From: Flavivirga abyssicola
GTDB lineage: Bacteria > Bacteroidota > Bacteroidia > Flavobacteriales > Flavobacteriaceae
NCBI RefSeq assembly: GCF_030540775.2
Contig: NZ_CP141266.1
Location: forward strand, 709,501-773,500
DNA length: 64,000 nucleotides
Direction: 5' to 3'
Under the pieces are notes generated by a model that was given only the letters and a program-made list of their open reading frames with translations, made no database searches and was not told the DNA's origin. Position numbers and translations under genes: made by a program. Positions 36,461 to 45,645 of the stretch are shown here, piece after piece (positions within the stretch are counted from its first letter, which is position 1; each line of letters opens with the position of its first letter).

Positions 36461-37429
36461 ATGGATTTACATTTACTCATAGACAACCTTACTAATCCCG
36501 CGTTACTTTTCTTTTTTCTAGGCATTATTGCGGTCCAATTAAAGAGCGATCTCAAAATACCGGAAAATTCGTCAAAGTTTATATCGCTCTATTTATTATT
36601 GGCGATAGGTTTTAAAGGAGGACAAGAATTATCTCATAGCGATTTTAGTATGGAAATTATTTGGTCTTTATTATTTGGCATTTTTTTGGCAGTCGCCGTT
36701 CCGGTTTACACATATTTCATCCTTAGAAAAAAATTTAGCATTGAAAATGCTGGTGCGATAGCGGCGTCATACGGATCGGTTAGCGCAGTAACTTTCGTGA
36801 CCGCTATATCTTTCTTAGAAATAGAGCACATCCCCTTCAGCGGTCACATGGTTGCTGTCATGGCCCTAATGGAAGCCCCTTCTATTATGGTAGGCCTTTT
36901 TTTAATTATGATTTTTAAAGGTAATAAAAGAAAGTCCGAGATCCCTTTAAAAACAACGCTACGCCATGCCTTATTTAATGGTAGTGTCTTACTCATAGTT
37001 GGAAGTTTAATGGTTGGTTTTTTAGCCAGTGATGCTCAGGCACAAGGCATCAAACCATTTACCACAGATATCTTCAAAGGATTTCTGGCTGTTTTTTTAC
37101 TTGATATGGGAATAACTAGCGGAAAAAAACTTTCAGAATTTATAAAAAAAGGAAAGTTTGCCTTACTATTCGCCATTGTTATACCAATCATAAACGGCTT
37201 ACTAGTTGCTATTATAAGTGGCGCATTTATTTCTGATATCGGTAACAGATTATTATTTGCAATCCTCGCGGCTAGTGCCTCATATATTGCGGTACCTGCA
37301 GCGATGAAAATAGCAGCACCTAAAGCAAGCCCCAGCCTGTATATCCCCATGGCATTGGCGATTACATTCCCTTTCAACATAACCTTGGGAATGCCATTAT
37401 ACTTATATATAATTCAAAATTTTAATTAG
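36461..37429 (+). CDS. sbtA: SbtA-type sodium-dependent bicarbonate transporter (DUF897 family)
   Basis: 322 residues, polytopic, with about ten membrane spans in two inverted halves. Family features seen are LTNPALLFFFLGIIAVQLKSDL at the start, LLLAIGFKGGQEL, SYGSVSAVTFVTA (the central crossover), MEAPSIMVGLFL and, in the second half, DMGITSGKKL and SASYIAVPAAMKI. Characterised cyanobacterial SbtA imports HCO3- with Na+. The gene is in a cassette with a LysR regulator and two small unknown proteins. I see no PII-like SbtB partner. In a heterotroph the likely role is supplying bicarbonate for carboxylases; that is inference. Confidence 0.88.
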   Translation: MDLHLLIDNLTNPALLFFFLGIIAVQLKSDLKIPENSSKFISLYLLLAIGFKGGQELSHSDFSMEIIWSLLFGIFLAVAVPVYTYFILRKKFSIENAGAIAASYGSVSAVTFVTAISFLEIEHIPFSGHMVAVMALMEAPSIMVGLFLIMIFKGNKRKSEIPLKTTLRHALFNGSVLLIVGSLMVGFLASDAQAQGIKPFTTDIFKGFLAVFLLDMGITSGKKLSEFIKKGKFALLFAIVIPIINGLLVAIISGAFISDIGNRLLFAILAASASYIAVPAAMKIAAPKASPSLYIPMALAITFPFNITLGMPLYLYIIQNFN

Positions 37430-37450
37430 AAATAAATTTAAAACTACATT

Positions 37451-37762
37451 ATGGAAACAACATTAAAAACATCAATCGATTCAAAATTAGAACAGAAAAT
37501 TAAGCTTATTGATGGCAACTTTACACCATCAGAAGCAGCAGATATAATAAATAACATTCTAGACGTGAAAATTAACTTTCACAAAATACAAAGGTTATCC
37601 CGAACTGAAGGAGATGTAAATGATGCGTGCGAATATGATAGCAGTAGAATAGTTGAACTTATTGATTCAAAACATGATGCAAAATCATTTTTAACCGATG
37701 CTAGATTAAATGGTAAAAAGTTAAAAATAGAAAGCACCGTAACAATAAAAGTAAAAGAATGA
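37451..37762 (+). CDS. Conserved small soluble protein of the SbtA cassette, function unknown
   Basis: 103 residues, no signal or membrane segment. It starts METTLKTSIDSKLEQKIKLIDGNFTPSEA, with predicted helices in the middle and a beta-like KLKIESTVTIKVKE end. It does not look like the PII-type SbtB (no ferredoxin-fold T-loop pattern that I can see). It resembles small uncharacterised Bacteroidota proteins. Position 21 bp behind sbtA and before a terminator makes it the last gene of the unit. Confidence 0.75.
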   Translation: METTLKTSIDSKLEQKIKLIDGNFTPSEAADIINNILDVKINFHKIQRLSRTEGDVNDACEYDSSRIVELIDSKHDAKSFLTDARLNGKKLKIESTVTIKVKE

Positions 37763-37803
37763 GTTAGTTAGTAGTTAGTTTTTTTGAGTTAGTTAGTCTG
37801 AAA

Positions 37804-37836
37804 GCCCATCAACCTGCTATTTGATGGGTTTTTTAG
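37804..37836 (+). terminator. Terminator after the SbtA cassette
   Basis: Stem GCCCATCAA / TTGATGGGT with an 8-nt loop and a T-run of 6. Confidence 0.85.
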
Positions 37837-37931
37837 TTTTATTTTTCTTGTCTTCATTGTAGAAAATCAAATAGTATAAACCAGTTAAAAATATATTTAT
37901 TATTTAATCTTTTTCTTTACAACAGAAAATC

Positions 37932-37960
37932 TTGTAAATCATTAAAAATTACTATATTTG
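37932..37960 (+). promoter_or_regulatory. rpsO promoter
   Basis: A good Bacteroidota promoter: TTG (37932-37934), 18-bp spacer, TATATTTG (37953-37960, consensus TAnnTTTG). A start about 7 bp downstream would give a leader of roughly 48 nt before the rpsO ATG. Confidence 0.75.
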
Positions 37961-38014
37961 CCGCTCGAAAGAGACACTTTCGTTTACATAACAATTATTT
38001 ACAATAATATTAGC

Positions 38015-38284
38015 ATGTACTTAGATCAAAAAGAAAAAGAAGCCATCTTTAAAAAACACGGTAAAGATGCAAAAAACACAGGTTCTGCAGAAGGACAAAT
38101 TGCTTTGTTTACTTACAGAATTAATCACTTAACAGAACACTTAAAAAATAATCGTAAAGATTTTAACACCGAGCGTTCATTAGTAAAACTAGTAGGAAAG
38201 CGTCGTGCTTTACTAGATTACTTAACTAAGAAGGATATCTTAAGATATCGTGCGATAGTAAAAGAATTAGGATTAAGAAAATAA
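38015..38284 (+). CDS. rpsO: 30S ribosomal protein S15
   Basis: 89 residues, the exact usual length for S15, starting at the ATG giving MYLDQKEKEAIFKKHGKD. An upstream in-frame TTG falls inside the promoter -7 element and is excluded. Conserved S15 features are TGSAEGQIALFTYRINHLTEHLK, NTERSLVKLVGKRRALLDYL and the KKDILRYRAIVKELGLRK end. It binds 16S rRNA h22 early in 30S assembly. pnp follows after a terminator, the classical rpsO-pnp order. Confidence 0.97.
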   Translation: MYLDQKEKEAIFKKHGKDAKNTGSAEGQIALFTYRINHLTEHLKNNRKDFNTERSLVKLVGKRRALLDYLTKKDILRYRAIVKELGLRK

Positions 38285-38286
38285 TT

Positions 38287-38312
38287 AAAAGAGGCTATCA
38301 GCCTCTTTTTTG
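38287..38312 (+). terminator. Terminator between rpsO and pnp
   Basis: Stem AAAAGAGGCT / AGCCTCTTTT, 3-nt loop ATC, T-run. It starts 3 bp after the rpsO stop, so pnp needs its own promoter or read-through. Confidence 0.9.
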
Positions 38313-38489
38313 TTTTTATGCCACTTTTAAGATTAAATTGGCAAAATAATATAACTCGAGCGTAAGAGTATAAATTACGTGTTTTATGATTAAGCAGATC
38401 CTGAAAGAATTCAGGATATATAGTTTTTCATTGGTCCACAACACTACAACAACACAACGACCATTGTTTAATTAGAATTAAAAAAATTT

Positions 38490-40745
38490 ATGATTCCAAA
38501 AGTTTTTAGAGAGGTCATAGACCTAGGTGACGGTAGAGAAATTTCTATCGAAACTGGAAAATTAGCAAAACAAGCGCATGGTAGCGTTGTGGTGCAATCT
38601 GGAAAATGTATGCTTTTGTGTACAGTTGTTTCCAACTACAAACAAGCAGATGTAGATTTCTTACCGCTAACAGTTGATTATAGAGAAAAATTTGCTGCAG
38701 CTGGACGTTATCCAGGAGGTTTCTTTAAAAGAGAAGCAAGACCAAGTGATGGAGAAGTATTAACAATGCGTCTAGTAGACCGTGTTTTACGTCCATTATT
38801 CCCTAAAGATTATCACAGTGAAACACAAGTGATGATCCAGTTGATGTCTCATGACGATGAAGTTATGCCAGATGCTATGGCAGGATTAGCTGCTTCGGCT
38901 GCAATCATGTTATCTGATTTTCCTTTTGAATGTGCTATTTCTGAGGCCAGAGTTGGTCGCGTAAATGGTGAATTCGTCATCAACCCAACTAGAGCTCAAT
39001 TAGAAGAATCTGACATCGATATGATGATTGGTGCTTCTGCAGACTCAGTAATGATGGTTGAAGGTGAAATGGATGAGATTTCTGAAGAAGAAATGACTGA
39101 AGCTATCAAGTTTGCACACGAAGCTATTAAAGTACAGTGTGCTGCCCAATTAAAATTAGCTGAAGCATTTGGGAAAAAAGAAACTCGCGAGTACGAGCCA
39201 GAACGTGAAGATGCAGAGTTAGCTCAAAAAATTCACGAAATGGCATACGATAAAGTATATGCCGTAGCAAAAGCAGGATCTTCTAAACATGAAAGAGGTG
39301 CTGCATTTGCAGAAATTAAAGAAGAAATAAAAGCTACTTTTTCTGAAGAAGAATTAGAAGATATTGGAGGTTTAGTCTCTAAATATTATAGTAAAGCAGA
39401 AAAAGCAGCTGTTCGTGATTTAACACTTAACGAAGGGTTGCGTTTAGATGGTCGTAAAACAACAGATATCAGACCTATTTGGTGTGAGGTAGATTATTTA
39501 CCATCGACGCATGGTTCAGCCATCTTCACACGTGGGGAAACTCAAGCATTAGCAACAGTTACTTTAGGAACGTCTAGAGAAGCTAACCAAATAGATATGC
39601 CATCTTTTGAAGGTGAAGAGCGTTTCTATTTGCATTATAACTTCCCGCCTTTCTCAACAGGAGAAGCAAGACCTATTCGCGGAACATCTCGTCGTGAAGT
39701 TGGACATGGTAATTTAGCACAACGTGCTTTAAAAGGTATGGTCCCTGAAGATTGTCCTTATACAGTTCGTGTTGTAAGTGAAGTATTAGAATCTAACGGA
39801 TCATCTTCTATGGCAACCGTTTGTTCTGGTACTATGGCTATGATGGATGCCGGTGTACAACTTAAGAAACCTGTTTCTGGTATCGCTATGGGATTAATTT
39901 CTGATGCCGATTCTGGAAAGTATGCTGTTTTATCTGATATTTTAGGTGATGAAGATCACTTAGGAGACATGGACTTTAAAGTTACAGGTACTGCAGATGG
40001 TATAACAGCTTGCCAAATGGATATTAAAGTAAAAGGATTATCTTATGAGATTCTTGTAAACGCACTAAAACAAGCACGTGATGGACGTTTGCATATCCTA
40101 GAAAAGTTAACAGATACTATTTCGGCACCTAATGATGATGTGAAATCTCATGCACCTAAAATGGTGACTCGTACGATTCCGAACGAATTTATCGGTGCTT
40201 TAATTGGCCCTGGTGGAAAAGTCATTCAAGAATTACAAAAAGAAACCAATACAACTATCGTTATAAACGAAGATCCTGTAACAGAAGAAGGTATTGTTGA
40301 AATCCTTGGAACTGGGCAAGAAGGTATTGATGCTGTATTAGCAAAAATAGATGCTTTAATGTTTAAACCGGAAGTTGGTAGTGTTTACGAAGTAAAAGTT
40401 ATAAAAATGCTTGATTTTGGAGCTGTTGTAGAATATATGGATGCACCAGGAAATGAAGTATTATTACACGTAAGCGAATTAGCTTGGGAACGTACAGAAA
40501 ATGTATCTGATGTTGTAAACATGGGAGATGTTTTTGATGTGAAGTATTTTGGAATTGATTCCAGAACACGTAAAGAAAAAGTATCTCGTAAAGCTATTTT
40601 ACCAAAACCAGAAGGTTATGTAGCAAGACCACCAAGAGAAAATAACGGTCGAGATAACAGACGTGATAATAGAGGTAGAGATAATCGCGGACGTGATAAC
40701 CGTCGTGATGACAGAAAACCTAGAGAAGACAAGAAAGAGGATTAA
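38490..40745 (+). CDS. pnp: Polyribonucleotide nucleotidyltransferase (PNPase)
   Basis: 751 residues. A 3'-to-5' phosphorolytic exoribonuclease and polymerase. Two RNase PH domains (about 10-140 and 310-545) flank a helical linker. The active-site region includes [17 protein letters not shown] and [23 protein letters not shown] domain (about 555-615, [20 protein letters not shown]) and an S1 domain (about 625-695, [20 protein letters not shown]) follow. The last ~35 residues are an Arg/Asp/Asn-rich low-complexity tail of GRDNRRDNR-type repeats, probably disordered and RNA-binding. Confidence 0.97.
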   Translation: MIPKVFREVIDLGDGREISIETGKLAKQAHGSVVVQSGKCMLLCTVVSNYKQADVDFLPLTVDYREKFAAAGRYPGGFFKREARPSDGEVLTMRLVDRVLRPLFPKDYHSETQVMIQLMSHDDEVMPDAMAGLAASAAIMLSDFPFECAISEARVGRVNGEFVINPTRAQLEESDIDMMIGASADSVMMVEGEMDEISEEEMTEAIKFAHEAIKVQCAAQLKLAEAFGKKETREYEPEREDAELAQKIHEMAYDKVYAVAKAGSSKHERGAAFAEIKEEIKATFSEEELEDIGGLVSKYYSKAEKAAVRDLTLNEGLRLDGRKTTDIRPIWCEVDYLPSTHGSAIFTRGETQALATVTLGTSREANQIDMPSFEGEERFYLHYNFPPFSTGEARPIRGTSRREVGHGNLAQRALKGMVPEDCPYTVRVVSEVLESNGSSSMATVCSGTMAMMDAGVQLKKPVSGIAMGLISDADSGKYAVLSDILGDEDHLGDMDFKVTGTADGITACQMDIKVKGLSYEILVNALKQARDGRLHILEKLTDTISAPNDDVKSHAPKMVTRTIPNEFIGALIGPGGKVIQELQKETNTTIVINEDPVTEEGIVEILGTGQEGIDAVLAKIDALMFKPEVGSVYEVKVIKMLDFGAVVEYMDAPGNEVLLHVSELAWERTENVSDVVNMGDVFDVKYFGIDSRTRKEKVSRKAILPKPEGYVARPPRENNGRDNRRDNRGRDNRGRDNRRDDRKPREDKKED

Positions 40746-40767
40746 TCTCTTTTAAATCTATAAATCC

Positions 40768-40802
40768 AAACCCTCTCAATGTAAATTTGAGAGGGTTTTT
40801 TA
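40768..40802 (+). terminator. Terminator after pnp
   Basis: 12-bp stem AAACCCTCTCAA / TTGAGAGGGTTT, 7-nt loop, T-run. Confidence 0.9.
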
Positions 40803-41166
40803 TTATTGATACACTTTCTTTTTGTGCGATCTCAAAATACTAACAGTCCTGCCCCTGCCCCCCAAACAACACAACCAATTTAGGCGAAACACCTTGGAAA
40901 TACCATAGAGTTGATAGCTTAAATATCAGAAACTTCACATCGGACCTCAACATTGACCTAAAAAAGAAGATGAGGGGACTACTACCTCCAATCGCTAGAG
41001 GATTTATTTTAGAGGCATCTGAAGGCTTTTTCCATTAACAAGATTTTAAGATTTCAACCTAAATCAAATAATAATTCCACTCTATTTATTAAATAAATAT
41101 TAAAAAGAATCTGAAATCATTTTTACTACGTAAAAAGAGTAATATCATAGTCAAAAATAAAAATTT
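40803..41166. other. Gene-free stretch between pnp terminator and glycosyltransferase
   Basis: 364 bp. One frame (40844-41038, plus strand) stays open for 64 codons to a TAA and its translation has protein-like composition (NLGETPWKYHRVDSLNIRN and GLLPPIARGFILEASEGFFH). It lacks an upstream start codon and begins right after a stop. It may be a decayed gene fragment. The rest, to 41166, is AT-rich with no clear -7 element. Confidence 0.4.
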
Positions 41167-42564
41167 ATGAAAACCAAAAAGACAGCTTCTGAACTATTAA
41201 GAACATTGAAAAATTATATTTTATCTCTTAAAAAATCAGACATTTGGGGTATTTTGGTTTTAACATGTACTTTTTTACTTATGATTGATGCCGTATATTT
41301 AGGCTTTGTCTTAAAGGAAGATTACATACAGTTCAATGTAGAGCGTATGCGTTCTACGCTAGGGTTTTTATTTATGATAGTCTCAGCTTTACTGTTTTTA
41401 TTTAAAGGCAGTTTTTTCTTCTATAGCTTATATCGGTATTTTAAATATAAACACATCACATCCGTATCCAACGACGAATTACCAACATGTACTGTAATTG
41501 TACCAGCCTATAATGAGGGTAAACAAGTTTGGGATACCTTAATGAGTTTAACAGAGAGTGATTACCCTAAAGAAAAACTGCAATTACTGGCAATTGATGA
41601 TGGGAGTTTAGATGATACCTGGGAATGGATGTTAGATGCCAAAAAGCAGTTGGGTGACCGATTGGAAATTTATCAACAACCAAAAAACAAGGGAAAACGC
41701 CATGCTCTTTACAGAGGCTTCAATCAAGGAACAGGAGACATTTTTATAACCGTAGATAGCGATTCTATTGTAAAACCAGATACACTAAGGAATTTAGTTA
41801 GCCCGTTTATTACCAATAAAAAATGTGGAGCAGTCGCAGGTAACATTCGTGTATTGAATAAAGAAACATCTCTATTACCTAAAATGTTAGATGTAAGTTT
41901 TGTTTTGAGTTTTGAATTTGTACGCTCAGCAGAAAGTAGTTTAAACTCTGTATTATGCACTCCTGGAGCTTTAGCTGCTTATAGAAGCGAAGCTGTTTTT
42001 GCCTGCCTTCCTGAATGGATTAATCAAACTTTTATGGGACAACCTTCAGATATTGGTGAGGATAGAGCCATGACAAACATGATCTTGAAACAAGGCTACA
42101 GCGTACTATTCCAAAGAAATGCTTATGCTTATACGAATGTCCCAGAAAAATATCGTGGCCTTTACAAAATGTTTATTAGATGGGGAAGAAGTAATGTTCG
42201 TGAGAATATAGAAATGTCTAAATATGTGTTTAAAAATTTTAGAGAAGGCTCTAAAATTGGTACACGCTTTCTATTTTTAAGCCAATCATTAAAAATAATA
42301 ATGGCTTATCCTTTCTTAATATTCATGTTATTTTTCGTGATTACGCACCCCTTATTATTTTTGAGTTCAACATTTCTAAGCATATTGGTATTATCTACAT
42401 TTCCAGTAATATTTTATGCGAATAGATATGAAACTAAAGAGTCTTTTTGGGCATATACATACAGTATTTTATACACATTTGGTTTATTTTGGATTACACC
42501 TTATGCCATTGCAACTGCCAACAAAAGAGGTTGGTTAACACGTGGCTTGCCAGAAAAAAAATAA
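41167..42564 (+). CDS. Processive family 2 glycosyltransferase (hyaluronan/cellulose synthase-like)
   Basis: 465 residues. Two N-terminal membrane spans (about 28-50 and 62-90), a GT-A catalytic domain (about 105-345) and two to three C-terminal spans (about 375-450). Motifs: VIVPAYNEGKQVWDTL, DDGS (nucleotide binding), VDSDS (DxD-type metal binding), GEDRAMTN (catalytic base) and FIRWGRS (the processive Q/RxxRW-type site). These proteins polymerise a sugar and extrude the chain through the membrane; the sugar is not identifiable. A single gene without other polysaccharide genes nearby. Confidence 0.88.
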   Translation: MKTKKTASELLRTLKNYILSLKKSDIWGILVLTCTFLLMIDAVYLGFVLKEDYIQFNVERMRSTLGFLFMIVSALLFLFKGSFFFYSLYRYFKYKHITSVSNDELPTCTVIVPAYNEGKQVWDTLMSLTESDYPKEKLQLLAIDDGSLDDTWEWMLDAKKQLGDRLEIYQQPKNKGKRHALYRGFNQGTGDIFITVDSDSIVKPDTLRNLVSPFITNKKCGAVAGNIRVLNKETSLLPKMLDVSFVLSFEFVRSAESSLNSVLCTPGALAAYRSEAVFACLPEWINQTFMGQPSDIGEDRAMTNMILKQGYSVLFQRNAYAYTNVPEKYRGLYKMFIRWGRSNVRENIEMSKYVFKNFREGSKIGTRFLFLSQSLKIIMAYPFLIFMLFFVITHPLLFLSSTFLSILVLSTFPVIFYANRYETKESFWAYTYSILYTFGLFWITPYAIATANKRGWLTRGLPEKK

Positions 42565-42811
42565 TCTTAATGTTGTTATACGGTAATTTCTAGATAATCA
42601 AGATCTGTTGTTTCAACAAAATAATTGCTAAAATTGATGCGCTTTATCAAGTTATTAAAGCTACAGACCTTTTAGACTTTGAATACATGTGACTTCCTAA
42701 AGAATATATTATTACAAAATATATTAACATAAAAAAAGGAAGTAATTTAAAATCACTCCCTTTTAATAAGATTTAGTTAAGTACAAGTAGTTAATTCATA
42801 TTTTCAAAAAA

Positions 42812-43603
42812 TTATTTCTTTACAAATTTAGCAATACCAGAATCGGTCACTAAGAAATAAACACCTCCAGACAAGTCTGATACATCCATACTTCCACTTG
42901 CTTCTACTTCTTTTACTGTAGAGCCAACAATATTAACCACCTTGTATGTTTTAGTCTTTACATTTTTACTTATTGTCATTACTGTAGAAACTGGGTTAGG
43001 GTATATTTTATCAGAAATATTGTCAGCTACATCGCTAGTACTTAAAGTTATTTGAGAAACAACCTCAACATCTTGAGAAATTCTGAGGATAGCACGATTT
43101 GCTTGTCCCCCTGTTTCTTGAGCGGGGTCAAAGGCCAATTCTGGAGTCGGAGAGTCATGGTTAATAACCCTTAAGCTAAAATCAAGTATATCTCCCACAG
43201 TGGCTGTAATAGCCGAATATTGCTTTATTGTATAAACTCTAGTAAAAAAACCTGTATTAGGACTGTTTAAAGTTGTCTCAGTTTTAAGGGTTGCTGTATC
43301 AACATCGGCTGTAGTATCAAAGAATGTAAAATCAGCTCCAGCAAAATGAGCCAAATGGTTTCCTGCAAGAAGATCATTCCCATCTATATATACTCTTGAG
43401 TTAATTGCTACATTACCATTACCATCGAGTCCCATAGGGATATTACTTACAGTAATAACCATTGGTGCGTTCATAATTCCATCAGTTTGTATTTCAGTAG
43501 GCCCACTTGTAACAGCAACATTAATTTTTTGTGCATTTGAAAAAGTGTAAGCTCCAAAAATAGCAACCAGAATAAAAATGTTTTTAAGTAATTTTTTCAT
43601 CAT
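42812..43603 (-). CDS. Small secreted protein with T9SS type A sorting domain
   Basis: 263 residues; a second Met immediately follows the first. Signal peptide ending near YTFSNAQ. The middle (about 25-190) is beta-rich with no family recognised. The C-terminus (about 195-263) is a T9SS type A sorting domain: KIYPNPVSTVMTISKN, TYKVVNIVGSTVKEVEA, SDLSGGVYFLVTDS and final FVKK. It is therefore exported by the type IX system whose PorT component is encoded in this window. An unusual pair of tandem operator-like repeats lies 15 bp upstream of the start, so it is likely tightly regulated. Confidence 0.85.
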   Translation of the reverse strand: MMKKLLKNIFILVAIFGAYTFSNAQKINVAVTSGPTEIQTDGIMNAPMVITVSNIPMGLDGNGNVAINSRVYIDGNDLLAGNHLAHFAGADFTFFDTTADVDTATLKTETTLNSPNTGFFTRVYTIKQYSAITATVGDILDFSLRVINHDSPTPELAFDPAQETGGQANRAILRISQDVEVVSQITLSTSDVADNISDKIYPNPVSTVMTISKNVKTKTYKVVNIVGSTVKEVEASGSMDVSDLSGGVYFLVTDSGIAKFVKK

Positions 43604-43617
43604 GTTTAATAATTTTT

Positions 43618-43653
43618 TTAGTTCGTAATGACTAATTAGTTCGTAATGACTAA
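43618..43653. promoter_or_regulatory. Tandem 18-bp direct repeat, each unit a dyad (operator-like)
   Basis: TTAGTTCGTAATGACTAA occurs twice, back to back (43618-43635 and 43636-43653), with no mismatch. Each unit has inverted ends TTAGT/ACTAA. The array starts 15 bp upstream of the minus-strand start codon. Two protein-binding sites phased by 18 bp would suit a repressor or activator dimer of dimers. Confidence 0.6.
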
Positions 43654-44131
43654 ATGTATTTTATATTTATTAAACTTAAAAACCACAAAACCATAACTTA
43701 TATAAAAAAAACAATTTGTTCTACTAATATAAAATTTGCACCAAAATATCTACTAAATAGCTCGTTTTAAAACAAAATACAATGAAAGAAAAAACTTATA
43801 TATCTGATTTTTTAAAATATTAAAAACTAATAATTATTAATGAATTAAATTAAAACGTTAGCAAATCTCTAAATAGATTAAAAAGTATTCTTAAATAAAA
43901 TTTGGTTTAAAACTAATACTCTTGATTAAGTATTTAAAATCTCAAAAAAATTATTAAATAACTAATAATGATGTGATTTTCAAATAACGCATTGTGACTT
44001 TATAAAAATTAATGTGTCTAAAAAGAGAATCCCAAAAATATATTTGAAACTTTTTGTAACATTATTCGACATATATACGTATAACTACTGAATGCCCAAA
44101 TATTCAATTAAAAATCACAGGAGAATTTTAG
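43654..44131. other. Gene-free AT-rich region upstream of rpoD with strong Shine-Dalgarno
   Basis: The full gap is 528 bp. Apart from the tandem repeat it is very AT-rich, with no open frame and no clean TAnnTTTG element that I can pair with a -33. Near its right end AGGAG (44119-44123) stands 8 nt before the rpoD ATG, an unusually strong ribosome binding site for this phylum. Confidence 0.55.
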
Positions 44132-44995
44132 ATGAGACAACTTAAAATTACGAAGCAGGTTACTAATAGAGAAACCGCTTCGTTAGATAAATATCTACAG
44201 GAAATAGGAAAGGTTGACTTAATTACTGCTGACGAAGAAGTAGAATTAGCTCAACGTATAAAAGCTGGTGATCAAATCGCTTTAGAGAAGTTAACAAAAG
44301 CTAACTTGCGTTTTGTCGTATCGGTAGCTAAGCAATATCAAAACCAAGGTTTAACATTACCTGATTTAATTAATGAAGGTAATTTAGGTTTAATTAAAGC
44401 GGCACAACGTTTTGATGAAACACGTGGGTTTAAATTTATATCGTATGCTGTTTGGTGGATTCGTCAATCGATCTTACAAGCTTTGGCTGAACAATCTCGT
44501 ATTGTACGTTTACCATTAAACAAAATTGGTTCTATTAATAAAATTAATAAAACATTTGCTTTTCTTGAGCAAAGTCATGAACGTCCACCTAGTGCAGAAG
44601 AAATTGCAAAGGAATTGGACATGACTATTAATGATGTTAAAGAGTCTATGAAAAACTCTGGTCGCCACGTAAGTATGGATGCTCCTTTAGTTGAAGGGGA
44701 AGATTCAAATCTATACGATGTACTTAATAGTGGTGAGTCTCCAAATCCAGATAGAGAACTATTACATGAGTCTTTACGTACTGAAATTGAACGTGCTTTA
44801 GAAACGCTTACACCTCGTGAAGCAGACGTTATTCGCTTATACTTTGGTTTAGGAAACCAACACCCAATGACTTTAGAAGAAATTGGTGAAACATTCGATT
44901 TAACACGTGAGCGTGTAAGACAAATAAAAGAAAAAGCGATTAGAAGACTTAAACACACTTCTAGAAGTAAAATATTAAAAACATATTTAGGTTAG
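44132..44995 (+). CDS. rpoD: RNA polymerase primary sigma factor (RpoD/SigA)
   Basis: 287 residues, the short Bacteroidota form lacking region 1.1. Region 1.2 includes [20 protein letters not shown], region 2 includes [20 protein letters not shown] and [20 protein letters not shown], region 3 follows, and region 4 has [14 protein letters not shown] and the [23 protein letters not shown]. It directs core polymerase to housekeeping promoters of the TTG/TAnnTTTG type seen throughout this window. It has a strong Shine-Dalgarno and two tandem terminators. Confidence 0.97.
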   Translation: MRQLKITKQVTNRETASLDKYLQEIGKVDLITADEEVELAQRIKAGDQIALEKLTKANLRFVVSVAKQYQNQGLTLPDLINEGNLGLIKAAQRFDETRGFKFISYAVWWIRQSILQALAEQSRIVRLPLNKIGSINKINKTFAFLEQSHERPPSAEEIAKELDMTINDVKESMKNSGRHVSMDAPLVEGEDSNLYDVLNSGESPNPDRELLHESLRTEIERALETLTPREADVIRLYFGLGNQHPMTLEEIGETFDLTRERVRQIKEKAIRRLKHTSRSKILKTYLG

Positions 44996-45025
44996 TAATT
45001 TTTTTACGACTAAATTACAACAACA

Positions 45026-45098
45026 AACAGTTACACATAACTGTTCGTTTTTTGATTGATGAAAGAACCCTCGGCTGATTACCGGGGGTTCGTTTTTA
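45026..45098 (+). terminator. Two tandem terminators after rpoD
   Basis: First: AACAGTTA / TAACTGTT (45026-45045) followed by CGTTTTTTG. Second: GAACCCTCGG / CCGGGGGTTC (45065-45091, one mismatch) followed by GTTTTTATTTT. Confidence 0.85.
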
Positions 45099-45189
45099 TT
45101 TTAAGGATTTTATATTTGATGTAAATATTAATCCTCAATCAGTCCATTATTTTATTTTTCGTATTTTAGATTGAACCAACCTTTTTTAA

Positions 45190-45609
45190 ATGCTAAAAAC
45201 AATATGTTATATAAGTGATTCTTGTCAAGAAGAGTCATTAAATACTCTCAAAACTTTATTTTCAAAAGCAAAAAAAAATAATTTAAAGTTTAACATAACG
45301 GGTATATTGATATATTCTAATGCTAACTTCTTACAAGTTCTTGAAGGTGATGAAATCAGCGTAAATGATACTTTTAAAAGAATAAGTTTGGATACAAGGC
45401 ATAGGAATCTTTTTAAAGTTATCGACATTCATACACAACAACGCATTTTCGAAGACTATAATTTTGGATTTACTATAGTTGATAGTAGTAAAGAATTAAG
45501 TGAACTTAACGAATATCTCGAATGGCTAAGAAAAGCAGATAATAAGTTAGCCAACAAAGTTGTTAACATGGTTGAAAATTTTATTACGCAAAAAATAGCT
45601 AAACAATAA
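45190..45609 (+). CDS. BLUF-domain blue-light photoreceptor protein
   Basis: 139 residues, consisting of a BLUF domain (about 1-95) and a short helical cap. The FAD-binding photocycle residues are present: Tyr7 (KTICYIS), Asn35 (FNITGILIY) and Gln49 (FLQVLEG). BLUF proteins bind FAD and switch a hydrogen-bond network in blue light. No output domain is fused, so signalling must go through a partner protein. It is encoded between rpoD (terminated) and rpe. A light response coupled to transcription is possible but not shown. Confidence 0.9.
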   Translation: MLKTICYISDSCQEESLNTLKTLFSKAKKNNLKFNITGILIYSNANFLQVLEGDEISVNDTFKRISLDTRHRNLFKVIDIHTQQRIFEDYNFGFTIVDSSKELSELNEYLEWLRKADNKLANKVVNMVENFITQKIAKQ

Positions 45610-45619
45610 GTAAAACAGT

Positions 45620-45627
45620 TATTTTTG
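45620..45627 (+). promoter_or_regulatory. Putative -7 element of rpe
   Basis: TATTTTTG matches TAnnTTTG, 18 bp upstream of the rpe ATG and just after the BLUF gene stop; it also argues against an in-frame TTG start at 45625. Confidence 0.45.
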
Positions 45628-45645
45628 CCGAATAAACTAAATTCA

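Noticed and set aside
35230-37762. Mobile island carrying the SbtA cassette
   Set aside because: No integrase, tRNA target or direct repeats; base composition looks like the neighbours. Only the small MITE-like element beside it is suggestive.
37958-38014. Extended N-terminus for S15 from an upstream TTG
   Set aside because: It lies within the promoter's -7 element and S15 is 89 residues in bacteria, exactly the length from 38015.
43618-43653. Possible CRISPR or attachment-site pair
   Set aside because: Only two adjacent 18-bp units with no spacer and no integrase nearby; operator-like is the simpler reading.
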